A DNA stretch of 52,331 nt from Flavobacteriaceae bacterium (GTDB lineage: Bacteria; Bacteroidota; Bacteroidia; Flavobacteriales; Flavobacteriaceae). How positions within the stretch are numbered: the stretch's first letter is position 1; each line of letters starts with the position of its first letter. The position numbers and the translations under genes were made by a program. This document shows positions 1-7,794 of the stretch, one piece after another. The stretch lies in contig JAHQVM010000075.1 in assembly GCA_019634365.1 (NCBI GenBank), forward strand, positions 1 to 52,331, in the 5' to 3' direction. Under the pieces are notes generated by a model. The model was not told where the DNA came from. It saw only the letters and a program-made list of their open reading frames with translations, and made no database searches.

Positions 1-1230
1 ATATCCTTGGTGATCCAACACATGGTTCATATAGATATCATAATCGAAATAATCCTGCTCCGTGTTGTTCACGGTCACCTTACTCTTAAAAGCGGAATAC
101 ACTTTTTCGGTTCCGGGTTGCTTGTCGGCAATAAAATCATTCAGGGTAATGCTAAAGGGCAGTTCATGCTTTTTCGATCCGTAGGTGAGATAAACTTTCA
201 ACCCTCCTACTTCGACAGCTCTTGGATCTGGCGCTTGAAATTGTCCTCCCATCAATTCTATTTCTTTGGTTTCCCCGTTGGAAGACACTTCTACCACCAG
301 TGCATCCACACCTGTTTCTTCTTCAGATTTTACGGCCTTGTAGGTTCCCTTACTCACCGGTTCAGGGAATACGAATGCCATATTCGCCATTTGGTAAAGG
401 GATCGCAAATTAAGTGGCTGAACACTGTCTGCCACCACTTCTCCGCGAAACTGATCTGCCATACGCATGAAACTTCCCTCGAAAGGCGCTTCAATAGCAT
501 ACTCCCCAGATTCGGAAATGGAAATATTGATCGCTCCGGGCGTTTGCTTGTTCACGGCAAATAGCACATTGTGAATATTCATTACCTCCCCTACTTTCAC
601 CCAATGATCATGACGATTACCATCACCGGCCTCCACTATTTTCAGGTATTCATCACCCGTTTCTGAAGGTACCAGTCCTTCCTCGGCATGGGAGATAAAA
701 TTCTTATATCGTATGCTAACAGGTTGTTTATTGTAGTCGGTATTAATAGTGAAATCATTATCCAAACGCTCACTAAGGCGTAATTCCTCCATGGGAATCT
801 GCCTTCGCTGGACGACTCCATCTATCTTGTAATCTCCATCGATAAAGACATTCAAATAGGTTTTTTCTGAAAGAAAGGTGTTTTCCGTGGCTCCTTCCCG
901 TATTAACATGCTGCCTTCATAACCAATGTAGCGTGTAATCCCAGCTCCCACAATGATTAAAATAAAGGACAGGTGCAACAACAGTGTCGCCCATTTCTCT
1001 TTTCGGTACAATCGAAAGCGGAAAATATTGCCGGTAAAATTAATTACGAAAATGACCATGATCGCCTCAAACCACCATGCGTTGAAGATCCATTCCCTTG
1101 CGTAATTGGAGGGCGGACGATCGTAAGAAGCATCCATAAAAGTCCCCACTGCCATGGCAATGGCAAATACGATAAAAAGGGTAGCGGTAAGTCGTGTGGA
1201 AAAAAGGAAGGCTGCAAGTCTTTTTTGCAT
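1..1230 (-). CDS. Cytochrome c biogenesis protein, CcsA/ResB fusion type, N-terminal part (partial)
   Basis: Open minus-strand frame of 410 codons from an ATG at 1230 running off the left edge, so the C-terminal part is missing. The translation starts MQKRLAAFLFSTRLTATLFI and has ResB-like membrane segments at about residues 8-30, 50-70 and 83-100, followed by a long soluble domain rich in beta strand. This matches the ResB half of the roughly 1000-residue fused system II cytochrome c synthase usual in Flavobacteriia, which moves haem across the inner membrane and attaches it to CxxCH motifs outside. The haem-handling CcsA half (WWD motif) would lie beyond the window and is not seen. Assignment to ResB rests on the membrane topology and the motif DRPPSNYAREWIFNAWWFE. 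The gene is convergent with nothing here; a haemoglobin gene follows upstream on the same strand. Confidence 0.85.
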   Translation of the reverse strand, partial: MQKRLAAFLFSTRLTATLFIVFAIAMAVGTFMDASYDRPPSNYAREWIFNAWWFEAIMVIFVINFTGNIFRFRLYRKEKWATLLLHLSFILIIVGAGITRYIGYEGSMLIREGATENTFLSEKTYLNVFIDGDYKIDGVVQRRQIPMEELRLSERLDNDFTINTDYNKQPVSIRYKNFISHAEEGLVPSETGDEYLKIVEAGDGNRHDHWVKVGEVMNIHNVLFAVNKQTPGAINISISESGEYAIEAPFEGSFMRMADQFRGEVVADSVQPLNLRSLYQMANMAFVFPEPVSKGTYKAVKSEEETGVDALVVEVSSNGETKEIELMGGQFQAPDPRAVEVGGLKVYLTYGSKKHELPFSITLNDFIADKQPGTEKVYSAFKSKVTVNNTEQDYFDYDIYMNHVLDHQGY

Positions 1231-1297
1231 CAGAAATTTTTGTGCAAATTTACGGATTTGAGTTCACATTAACTACAAACCTGTATGTTAAGGTATG

Positions 1298-1696
1298 CTA
1301 TGATTTCGAATTTCGTTGCATTCGGGCCTCAAACAACTTAAGGTGAATGAAAGTTCCCATATTTCGGGCTCGGTTCTTTGCGATTTGGGTCACTTCGCCT
1401 TCAAACAATTCGTCTAGGGTTTGATACCACAAATTTAGCCAGACTCCGAAGTGCATTTCATTAATAACATCATTATTGGCTTGATCGGCCTCAATATGGC
1501 GTTGCATGGGATCTCCGTGATACTTCTTTTCAAAAAACAAATTGGTCTGCCAAAAATCCGTCAATCGAGTATAATGCTCCTCCCAATCCACAATAACCTT
1601 GTTGAATACAGGCCCCAACAACTCATCTTGCTGCACCTTTCCATAAAAAGTACGCACCAACCTGTAAATATCATCCCTGTTTTTAATGTCCTGCAT
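1298..1696 (-). CDS. Group III truncated haemoglobin
   Basis: 132-residue soluble protein of the usual length for group III truncated (2/2) globins. Visible family features are the B-helix Phe-Tyr at residues 17-18 (Tyr at the B10 position), the LTDFWQTNLF segment near 45-54, the probable proximal F8 histidine H82 in the EMHFGVWL motif, and a Trp at about 86. These proteins bind O2, NO or peroxide in the cytoplasm; the physiological role is often unclear and is not shown by the sequence. The gene lies 67 bp upstream of the cytochrome c biogenesis gene on the same strand, which would fit a link to haem or respiratory metabolism. The divergent DUF2520 gene begins 107 bp away. Confidence 0.88.
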   Translation of the reverse strand: MQDIKNRDDIYRLVRTFYGKVQQDELLGPVFNKVIVDWEEHYTRLTDFWQTNLFFEKKYHGDPMQRHIEADQANNDVINEMHFGVWLNLWYQTLDELFEGEVTQIAKNRARNMGTFIHLKLFEARMQRNSKS

Positions 1697-1802
1697 GCTA
1701 TTGCAAAATTAATCATTATTGCCCAGCCGCTATCTACTCTTCGGATTTGTGTATTTTTGCTAACGCAATCTTGCAAGTCTTTAAATAGTCTACCTTCGTT
1801 AT

Positions 1803-2558
1803 ATGATTTCAGTGATCATTATCGGTTTTGGAAATGTTGGGCAGCACCTCTACCGCGTCTTTGATGATGCCAGTGGTGTGAGTGTCCTTCAGATTGCCAG
1901 TAGATCACCCATATCTGGAGTTGATCACACACCAACTACCACCGATCTGAAACAACTAAAGGAAGCCGATCTCTATATCATTGCGGCTCCCGACGATGCC
2001 ATTGAGGGTATTTCGGAGCAATTGACTTTCACCAATCGTTTGGTGGTGCATACCTCTGGTAGTGTGGCGATGGAAATGCTCTCGGATGAAAATAGAAAAG
2101 GGGTGTTTTATCCCTTGCAAACCTTCTCCAAGGATCGGGAAGTCGATTTCAAGGAAGTCCCAATATGCTATGAGGCAGATTACGAAGATGATCTTGCATT
2201 GCTAAAAAATCTTGGTTCCCAGATTTCTGAAAAGGTGGTCCTGGTTTCTTCGGAAAAGCGAGCCAAATTGCATCTTGCAGCAGTATTCGCCAATAATTTC
2301 ACGAATCATTTGTACCATCTTTCCGAAACGTATTTAACGAAGCATGGAATCGATTTCGAACTCATGCAACCGCTTATCAAGGAAACAGCCATGAAAGTAC
2401 AATCTCTTTCCCCATCGGAAGCCCAAACAGGACCTGCCATTAGAAAGGATAAGAAAACCATTGCCAAACATTTACAATTGATGCGCGACAGGGAATACCG
2501 CAGGATCTATAAATCATTGACCAAATCCATTTCAAAATCACATGGAAAAAAGCTATAA
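1803..2558 (+). CDS. Rossmann-fold DUF2520 protein
   Basis: 251-residue protein with an N-terminal dinucleotide-binding Rossmann fold (VIIGFGNVGQHLYRVF, residues about 5-20, a GxGxxG-type loop) and a C-terminal helical domain of the DUF2520 type, distantly related to ketopantoate and pyrroline-5-carboxylate reductases. The substrate is unknown, so only an oxidoreductase-like NAD(P)-binding role is supported. It is the first gene of a tight plus-strand run and its 3' end overlaps the next gene (KdsC-like phosphatase) by 17 bp, so the two are probably translationally coupled. This gene order (DUF2520, HAD, UbiA, Maf) is common in Flavobacteriia. Confidence 0.85.
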   Translation: MISVIIIGFGNVGQHLYRVFDDASGVSVLQIASRSPISGVDHTPTTTDLKQLKEADLYIIAAPDDAIEGISEQLTFTNRLVVHTSGSVAMEMLSDENRKGVFYPLQTFSKDREVDFKEVPICYEADYEDDLALLKNLGSQISEKVVLVSSEKRAKLHLAAVFANNFTNHLYHLSETYLTKHGIDFELMQPLIKETAMKVQSLSPSEAQTGPAIRKDKKTIAKHLQLMRDREYRRIYKSLTKSISKSHGKKL

Positions 2559-3075
2559 AGAATACTTGCAGCATATCACCACTTTTGTTTTCGATGTTGA
2601 CGGTGTGCTCACAGATGCCACTATACTCATCAATACGGAAGGGGAGCTATTCCGTAGCATGAATGTTAAGGATGGCTTTGCCTTAAAGACTGCGGTAGAT
2701 CATAACTACAATATTTGCATTATTAGCGGTGGAACCAATGAGGGGGTTCGCAAGCGACTGGAAGGCCTGGGCATTAAGGACATTCATTTAGGTGCTAAGC
2801 GAAAAATAGCATTGTTGGAAGGCTATTTCTCTGAAAATAACGTGAAACCCGAGAATGTGATTTATATGGGGGATGATATCCCAGACCTTGCCCCTATGAA
2901 AATGGTTGGACTTCCTTGTTGCCCGCAAGATGCCGTTCCCGAAATAAAGGCTATTTGCAAGTACATTTCCCATAAAAAAGGAGGTGAAGGAGCAGTCCGT
3001 GATATTATAGAACAGGTACTCAAAGTACAAGGGAATTGGATCAGTAATGGGAGTGCCAGTGCCCGTTATGACTAG
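2542..3075 (+). CDS. kdsC: KdsC-like HAD phosphatase (3-deoxy-manno-octulosonate 8-phosphate phosphatase)
   Basis: 177 residues, the short cap-less HAD form typical of KdsC. HAD motif I is DVDGVLTD (about residues 18-25, nucleophile and acid/base Asp), motif II is the Ser in IISGG (about 61), and motif IV is MGDDIPD (about 110-116). KdsC hydrolyses KDO-8-phosphate to KDO in the cytoplasm for the inner core of lipopolysaccharide. The specificity is taken from the family; sugar phosphatases of close kin look alike at this level. It overlaps the DUF2520 gene by 17 bp and is followed 11 bp later by the UbiA gene, so it belongs to one operon. Confidence 0.82.
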   Translation: MEKSYKEYLQHITTFVFDVDGVLTDATILINTEGELFRSMNVKDGFALKTAVDHNYNICIISGGTNEGVRKRLEGLGIKDIHLGAKRKIALLEGYFSENNVKPENVIYMGDDIPDLAPMKMVGLPCCPQDAVPEIKAICKYISHKKGGEGAVRDIIEQVLKVQGNWISNGSASARYD

Positions 3076-3086
3076 ATAGTTACGCC

Positions 3087-4007
3087 ATGATTTCCTATAT
3101 AAAAATTCTGAGGCCAGTAAATCTCCTACTGATTGTTTTGGTACAGTGCCTCATTAAATTTGCACTATTCGACCATTGGGAAGTCGAGACGCAACTCACT
3201 ACGATTCAGTTTGCACTTTTGGTGGTGATTACGCTATTGATTGCCGGTGCGGGCAATGTAGTGAACGATATTTTTGATGAAGCCGTGGATCGTGTGAACA
3301 AACCCGACAAAATGATCGTTTGGCGGCTCATTTCCGAAAAAATGGCCTACAACTACTATATCGTATTAAATGTGATTGGAGTAGGATTGGGCTTTTATTT
3401 GGCCAATTCCATCGACCGTCCAGGGCTTACCGCAGTTTTCATTGTCATCTCCGCCCTATTGTACATTTATGCCACACACGTAAAATCCATGCTGTTGATT
3501 GGGAATATCCTCGTTTCTTTATTGGTAGCCATGAGTTTGTTGGTTTTAATCCTGTTCGAAATTTATCCCATGATCGAAACCACTGCCACTCCACGGCAGA
3601 TGGGGGCGTCCAAGATCGTTCTCTTCTACGCTGGGTTTGCATTTTATATCAATCTCATTCGGGAAATAGTGAAGGATCTCGAAGACATTGATGGCGATAA
3701 AAATGGAGGTCGAAACTCCTTACCTATTGCAATGGGAAGAACCCGGGCAACCCACATTGTTTTTGTTTTGGCGGTTTTGGCCTTAGTAGGAATCCTTTGG
3801 CTAACGTATACCAAACTGTATATCCATACCTGGTTGTCCTTTTACTTTGTGTTTCTCATCGCCGCTCCCCTGCTCTTTTTTAGCATTAAGGCCTGGAATG
3901 CCGAATCTAAAAAGGACTTCTCACTGTTGTCGAACCTACTAAAAATCATTATGCTTTTGGGGGTTTGTTCCCTACCCTTGATGGCCCAATCCTTAATGCC
4001 GTTATGA
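3087..4007 (+). CDS. UbiA-family prenyltransferase, geranylgeranylglycerol-phosphate geranylgeranyltransferase-like
   Basis: 306-residue integral membrane protein with about eight to nine hydrophobic helices. Both aspartate-rich motifs of the UbiA superfamily are present: NDIFDEAVD (about residues 58-66), which binds the Mg2+-diphosphate of the prenyl donor, and DLEDIDGDKNGG (about 197-208). Flavobacterial proteins of this type are often named geranylgeranylglycerol-phosphate geranylgeranyltransferases by similarity to archaeal enzymes, but the real acceptor in bacteria is uncertain. It sits between the KdsC-like gene and a GNAT gene that starts inside its stop codon. Confidence 0.82.
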   Translation: MISYIKILRPVNLLLIVLVQCLIKFALFDHWEVETQLTTIQFALLVVITLLIAGAGNVVNDIFDEAVDRVNKPDKMIVWRLISEKMAYNYYIVLNVIGVGLGFYLANSIDRPGLTAVFIVISALLYIYATHVKSMLLIGNILVSLLVAMSLLVLILFEIYPMIETTATPRQMGASKIVLFYAGFAFYINLIREIVKDLEDIDGDKNGGRNSLPIAMGRTRATHIVFVLAVLALVGILWLTYTKLYIHTWLSFYFVFLIAAPLLFFSIKAWNAESKKDFSLLSNLLKIIMLLGVCSLPLMAQSLMPL

Positions 4008-4597
4008 CTTTTGACACTACTCAACATATTACATTGGAAAACGATCGCGTGCTATTGCGACCGTTCGAAGAAAAGGATATTGAACTTTTATTGCCTTTCG
4101 CCATCTATGAACCCGACCTTTGGACGTATTCCTTGATTTCGGGATCGGGAGAAACCAACTTTAGAAAGTATGCCGAAATTGCCTTGACCAAAAAAGAAGA
4201 GGGTGACTCCTACCCTTTCATCGTATTCGATAAAAAAACACAGCGCTATGCAGGCAGCACGCGGTTCTACGACATCCAACCTTTTCACAAAACCGTTCAG
4301 TTGGGATATACCTGGTATGGGAAGGACTTTCAGGGAACGGGGCTCAATAAACATTGTAAATACCTAATGTTGCAATTCGCCTTTGAAACACTGGATGCCG
4401 AACGGGTTGAGTTTCGGGCCGATGCCAACAATGCGCGCAGTATTGCCGCCATGAAAAGTATTGGTTGTACTGTAGAAGGAATCTTAAGGAGCAACTGTAC
4501 CGCACCTGAGGGCCGCAGAAGCAGTATCGTTTTGAGCATCTTGAAAGATGAATGGTTTCTGGACAAAAAACAAGAATTACAAAATAAATTGACATAA
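4004..4597 (+). CDS. GNAT-family N-acetyltransferase (RimJ/RimL-like)
   Basis: 197 residues from the ATG at 4004, which overlaps the UbiA stop codon as ATGA. A longer frame from 3965 exists but would sit inside the UbiA gene. The protein has the LENDRVLLRPF beginning and an acetyl-CoA-binding segment (YTWYGKDFQGTGLNKHCKYLM, Q/R-x-x-G-x-G/A-type loop at about residues 107-118) followed by a NARSIAAMKSIGC segment, the pattern of GNAT enzymes that acetylate protein N-termini or small amines. The substrate cannot be told. It is embedded between UbiA and Maf genes, 5 bp before the latter. Confidence 0.85.
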   Translation: MTFDTTQHITLENDRVLLRPFEEKDIELLLPFAIYEPDLWTYSLISGSGETNFRKYAEIALTKKEEGDSYPFIVFDKKTQRYAGSTRFYDIQPFHKTVQLGYTWYGKDFQGTGLNKHCKYLMLQFAFETLDAERVEFRADANNARSIAAMKSIGCTVEGILRSNCTAPEGRRSSIVLSILKDEWFLDKKQELQNKLT

Positions 4598-4602
4598 CCC
4601 AT

Positions 4603-5196
4603 ATGCTACGAACTCGCTTAAAAGACTACAATGTAATCCTTGCTTCCGGATCTCCCAGGAGACAGAACTTCTTTAAACTTCTCGATCTAGACTTCAGTAT
4701 TGATGTACGTGAAGTGGAAGAAGTATATCCCGATACCTTGCAGGGTAGGGAAATAACCGATTACCTAGCCCAACTAAAAGCCTCTGTATTTCAAGATTTG
4801 GACGACAAGGAAATCTTGGTTACCAGTGATACCATAGTTTGGAAAGACGATGTGGCCATAGGAAAACCCAAAGACCGGGAGGATGCTAAGAGGATGTTAT
4901 TCGAGTTAAGCGGAAGGTCCCACGAAGTTTTTACATCGGTATGCTTTACGGGTAAGAAGTTTCAAAAAATCGTGAACGATCGCACCCAGGTTTGGTTCAA
5001 AAGTCTTACTGAAGCAGAAATCGACTACTACTTAGATGCTTATCAGCCCTACGATAAAGCGGGCAGTTATGGCATTCAGGATTGGTTGGGTTACATTGCC
5101 ATTGACAAACTTGAAGGTTGTTTTTTCAATGTCATGGGACTACCTACACGCCTTGTTTACAAAACGTTAATAGAGATTGCCGATCAAGGGTTATAG
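4603..5196 (+). CDS. Maf-like nucleotide pyrophosphatase
   Basis: 197 residues, normal length for the Maf/HAM1-related family. The signature ILASGSPRRQ lies at about residues 12-21 and the catalytic-site DTIVW at about 71-75, followed by a GRSHEVFTSV segment. Maf proteins hydrolyse non-canonical or canonical (dTTP/UTP) nucleoside triphosphates to monophosphates, a house-cleaning role linked to division arrest when overproduced. The Y-D-K-A-G-S-Y-G-I-Q motif near 146-155 is conserved in the YhdE (dTTP/UTP) branch, so this branch is likely. The gene follows the GNAT gene by 5 bp and precedes a lipoprotein gene by 26 bp. Confidence 0.88.
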   Translation: MLRTRLKDYNVILASGSPRRQNFFKLLDLDFSIDVREVEEVYPDTLQGREITDYLAQLKASVFQDLDDKEILVTSDTIVWKDDVAIGKPKDREDAKRMLFELSGRSHEVFTSVCFTGKKFQKIVNDRTQVWFKSLTEAEIDYYLDAYQPYDKAGSYGIQDWLGYIAIDKLEGCFFNVMGLPTRLVYKTLIEIADQGL

Positions 5197-5222
5197 CGTA
5201 CCTTTAGGAAAAATATTCTGGT

Positions 5223-6143
5223 ATGAAAAATGTCGTAAAATCTTCCTTAGTATTGTTATGCGCCCTACTCCTATTTTCTTGTAATTCTTCCCAAAAAGAT
5301 GAAACGTTGGCCCTCTCAATGACGGCCAATCTCACTGAGAAGGAAGTTGTAGCGACAAGGAATTTATCCCAAGAATTTAAGGATTATTGGTATGGTGGGA
5401 CGGCCGAAATCACTTCGTATACCTTGTCCCAGGAACGCTATGGAGAATTACGGGAAGGAACGGCTGTGAATATTTTTGTTACTGAAGATTTTCTACCAGA
5501 AGTACAGGTAAAGGCAGATTACCCTTCAAAAAACAACATTCCCGTTTTAAAGCTGAACAACACCAAAAATTACCTCACGGGTATTTATCCTTATTCGGTA
5601 ATGACCAGTACTTTCAGTCCTGTAAAAGAAACAAGTCATGCGATCAAGGTATCGCATTCCATGCAGGAATGGTGCGGCCATGTATATATGCAGCTCAACA
5701 ACAGAGAGGGTTATGAGGTGACCGGTCATTCTTATTTTGAAGGTGAAGCCGATGAGGACCTTAAATTGCCTGAAGTTTGGTTGGAAAGCGAACTGTGGAA
5801 CCTTATCCGTATTGACCCGGAAGGATTGCCTATGGGCAATTTTGAGGTCATTCCCAGTTTCGAATTTGCAAGGATGAGCCATCAAAAGTTATCGCCCACT
5901 CAAGCCACCGCGACGCTCTTGGAGGAGGATGGGATACTCACCTATGCCATTACCTATCCTTCACTAAACAGGAAGTTGAATATTTACTTTAATAGGGATT
6001 TTCCCCACACCATCGAAGGCTGGGATGAAACCCACCCCAATGGATTAACAACTTCCGCTAAAAAGCTAAAACGCCTAAAGACGGCCTACTGGGGACAGAA
6101 TTCCAATAAAGACTTATTTCTAAGGGATTCGTTGGGGTTGTAA
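5223..6143 (+). CDS. Conserved flavobacterial lipoprotein (function unknown)
   Basis: 306-residue protein with a type II signal peptide: positively charged start, hydrophobic core and lipobox LLFSC (Cys about residue 20). After the Cys comes NSSQKDE, which resembles the acidic lipoprotein-export signals described in Bacteroidota, so outer-membrane surface display is possible. The mature part contains motifs SQEFKDYWYGGTAEIT and MQEWCGHVYMQLNNREGYEV. I recognise it only as a protein that commonly follows maf in this group; no catalytic motif is apparent. It ends the plus-strand operon; downstream composition changes. Confidence 0.75.
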   Translation: MKNVVKSSLVLLCALLLFSCNSSQKDETLALSMTANLTEKEVVATRNLSQEFKDYWYGGTAEITSYTLSQERYGELREGTAVNIFVTEDFLPEVQVKADYPSKNNIPVLKLNNTKNYLTGIYPYSVMTSTFSPVKETSHAIKVSHSMQEWCGHVYMQLNNREGYEVTGHSYFEGEADEDLKLPEVWLESELWNLIRIDPEGLPMGNFEVIPSFEFARMSHQKLSPTQATATLLEEDGILTYAITYPSLNRKLNIYFNRDFPHTIEGWDETHPNGLTTSAKKLKRLKTAYWGQNSNKDLFLRDSLGL

Positions 6144-6270
6144 TATTTAAATCCATTGGCAAAAGCCCCTATAAAACGATCAAATTTATATTTTACCATA
6201 GACTTATAACTGCCATGTACAATCGTCCCGTCTCATCGGCCGTAGTTTTTGCACAGGTGTGGAATTAAGC

Positions 6271-6290
6271 CCTGCCTCCGGACAGGCAGG
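6271..6290. repeat. GC-rich inverted repeat (CCTGCCT / AGGCAGG hairpin)
   Basis: Seven-base arms CCTGCCT (6271-6277) and AGGCAGG (6284-6290) around a 6-base loop, in otherwise AT-rich intergenic DNA. Such short GC-rich palindromes recur in some flavobacterial genomes; only one copy is in this window. It lies between the convergent lipoprotein genes 5223-6143 and 6325-6816 and has no T-run, so it is not a standard terminator. Confidence 0.55.
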
Positions 6291-6293
6291 CGT

Positions 6294-6313
6294 AATGAAC
6301 TATAGCCGTTGTT
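6294..6313 (-). repeat. Cassette-boundary-like repeat, copy 1
   Basis: Plus-strand reading fits AATGnnCTATAnnCGTTGTT, the same pattern as 7736-7755 (16 fixed positions identical). It lies just 3' of the minus-strand lipoprotein gene 6325-6816. Together with the copies at 6826-6850 and 7736-7755 it brackets two genes in the same orientation. Confidence 0.55.
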
Positions 6314-6324
6314 ATAGAGTGTTT

Positions 6325-6816
6325 TTATTCCGTTAATTTTTCACGAATGTTTTCCGCCATTATTTTGTCTTTATTTCTCGGTAAATAAACAAAATCTGGC
6401 GCCATAACATTTCCAATTGCTAACACTCCATATTTCTGATTAAATAAAATTGGACCTGTTCCGTCAACTATTGGCTCAGTCAATTCGTATTTTTTAAATG
6501 GAAGTTTTGATAATTCATCCATTTGAATTTCAATTCCATTAATCGGCTTAAATTCCGAAAATCCACATTTTAGGATATCAGATTTTAAGTCATAAGTAAA
6601 CTCCATGTTTTTCTCAGAATCAGCATCATATTTATAATCATATTTCCATATTTCTTTCTGCATTTCAAGCGTCATTAAGTATTCTCTTTCTTTAGGAATA
6701 TCATTTGAAAATATAAATACATTTCGATTAGCAAAAGTTGTTTTATAAACTTCCCCACAACTTTCTGAAATAATTAAAATCAGAGTTATAATTATTATGT
6801 CGATAGTTTTTCTCAA
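6325..6816 (-). CDS. AT-rich predicted lipoprotein, function unknown
   Basis: 163 residues with a hydrophobic N-terminus ending in IISESC (probable lipidated Cys near residue 20). I recognise no domain; the mature part is a small mixed-charge protein with a PIVDGTGPILFNQKYGVLAIGN segment. The gene is clearly more AT-rich than the housekeeping genes on its left, and it lies in a patch of two same-strand lipoprotein genes bracketed by 20-bp repeats, which suggests acquisition. Intergenic DNA of 155 bp separates it from the next gene upstream (6972-7703); no obvious promoter of the TAnnTTTG type is seen close to its start. Confidence 0.7.
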   Translation of the reverse strand: MRKTIDIIIITLILIISESCGEVYKTTFANRNVFIFSNDIPKEREYLMTLEMQKEIWKYDYKYDADSEKNMEFTYDLKSDILKCGFSEFKPINGIEIQMDELSKLPFKKYELTEPIVDGTGPILFNQKYGVLAIGNVMAPDFVYLPRNKDKIMAENIREKLTE

Positions 6817-6825
6817 ATGTTTTAC

Positions 6826-6850
6826 AATGGTCTCGTATAACCGTCAGTTA
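6826..6850 (-). repeat. Cassette-boundary-like repeat, degenerate copy 2
   Basis: AATGGTCT, CG, TATAACCGTCAGTTA: the same order of AATG, CT, TATA, CGT and GTT blocks as copies 1 and 3 but with small insertions. It lies 10 bp upstream of the start of the lipoprotein gene 6325-6816, the same relative place as copy 3 has to the gene 6972-7703. Confidence 0.4.
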
Positions 6851-6971
6851 CGGGCAAATTAGCGATTATTTTCGGTTTAGCACAAGGGTTAGCTATCTTG
6901 AGTGGTTAGCCTGTGGGCAGATAGTGATACGGACATGGTCACCAATCTTCTCAAAGTGAGGGCAATAGTTT

Positions 6972-7703
6972 TTATTTTTTCGGTAAATACAATTTCATTT
7001 TTCCGATTTCTAATTCGTCCAAATGCCCCATTTTGCTTTCGTCATTGGTTATCAAGTGCATATGTAAATAAGAGTCGTGATGTGTAAAAACTCCTTGGTG
7101 TTCAGTAGAGAAGAATCCAACGATTTCAACATTTTCATTTCCCAATTCATAATTCGTTTGTCCTTGATGTGCTTCTTGAGGCGAAGACACTTTTATTCCT
7201 TTTGGTAAATTTTGAATATGTATAAAGGCACTTGAAACTTGTCCTATTAATTTAAAGGCGAAAGGTCTTTTGAAATCAGTCGTTTTGTGGTCAATGAATT
7301 TCTCTAAATCCTGAATAGTCTTAACTTCTGGTTGTAGTTCAATTTCATTCCATTCAGTTACGTTTCCATAAACAAAAAATGGTGCAGATGTTTTAAACGT
7401 TTTTTCAACTGTCATTGTAGAGTCTGAAGTCACTTGTGATAAGTAGCTTTTTCCATTATTAATGAGCAACTCGCCTGTTAAATAGCTCACAGGCCCAAGG
7501 CCATAAAGTCCATTTTTGTTCGAAATTGTGTCAAGTTCAATGCTACTCCCTAATTCACCTTTCCACATCACGTTCTTCATTGCACCGACAATTTCAATGT
7601 TGGAATAAGTTTCCAATTCATCCGCCTTCTTGTTCTTTGGTGTCGAATTACAACGTATCAATCCAATTGTTAGAAGTACGAATGTCAATTGTTTAATGTT
7701 CAT
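6972..7703 (-). CDS. Acetolactate decarboxylase-like lipoprotein
   Basis: 243 residues. The N-terminus has a lipoprotein signal (LLTIGLIRC, Cys about 19), so the protein is exported, unlike typical cytoplasmic AlsD/BudA. The body follows the acetolactate decarboxylase fold: GLYGLGPVSYLTGELLINNG (about 66-85), FAFKLIGQVSSAFIHI, and the zinc-ligand block YLHMHLITNDESKMGHLDEL near the end, which holds the three conserved His. The segment NLPKGIKVSSPQEAHQGQ matches a lipoprotein-type subfamily. The Arg expected in the active site (R-S/T-V-P in AlsD) seems replaced by Gln-Asn-Leu-Pro by my alignment, so decarboxylation of acetolactate to acetoin is not assured. Located in the repeat-bracketed AT-rich patch, hence possibly acquired. 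Confidence 0.75.
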   Translation of the reverse strand: MNIKQLTFVLLTIGLIRCNSTPKNKKADELETYSNIEIVGAMKNVMWKGELGSSIELDTISNKNGLYGLGPVSYLTGELLINNGKSYLSQVTSDSTMTVEKTFKTSAPFFVYGNVTEWNEIELQPEVKTIQDLEKFIDHKTTDFKRPFAFKLIGQVSSAFIHIQNLPKGIKVSSPQEAHQGQTNYELGNENVEIVGFFSTEHQGVFTHHDSYLHMHLITNDESKMGHLDELEIGKMKLYLPKK

Positions 7704-7735
7704 ATTGATTCTTTGGCTTTTTCAGCTTGTGCCCC

Positions 7736-7755
7736 AATGGGCTATAAACGTTGTT
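7736..7755 (-). repeat. Cassette-boundary-like repeat, copy 3
   Basis: Plus-strand reading fits AATGnnCTATAnnCGTTGTT. It lies 32 bp upstream of the start of the acetolactate-decarboxylase-like gene and 40 bp from the stop of the TonB receptor gene, marking the right border of the AT-rich patch. Confidence 0.55.
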
Positions 7756-7794
7756 GGTGATCGTGCTTTTGATCATTGCCCTGTTCTAAAAATA

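Noticed and set aside
7-1272. Plus-strand ORFs (185, 63 and 99 aa) at the left edge
   Set aside because: They are antisense to a continuous 410-codon minus-strand frame with clear ResB-like membrane segments; they show no family features.
6271-6290. Terminator between the convergent lipoprotein genes
   Set aside because: The GC-rich hairpin has no T-run on either side, so it is listed as a repeat instead.
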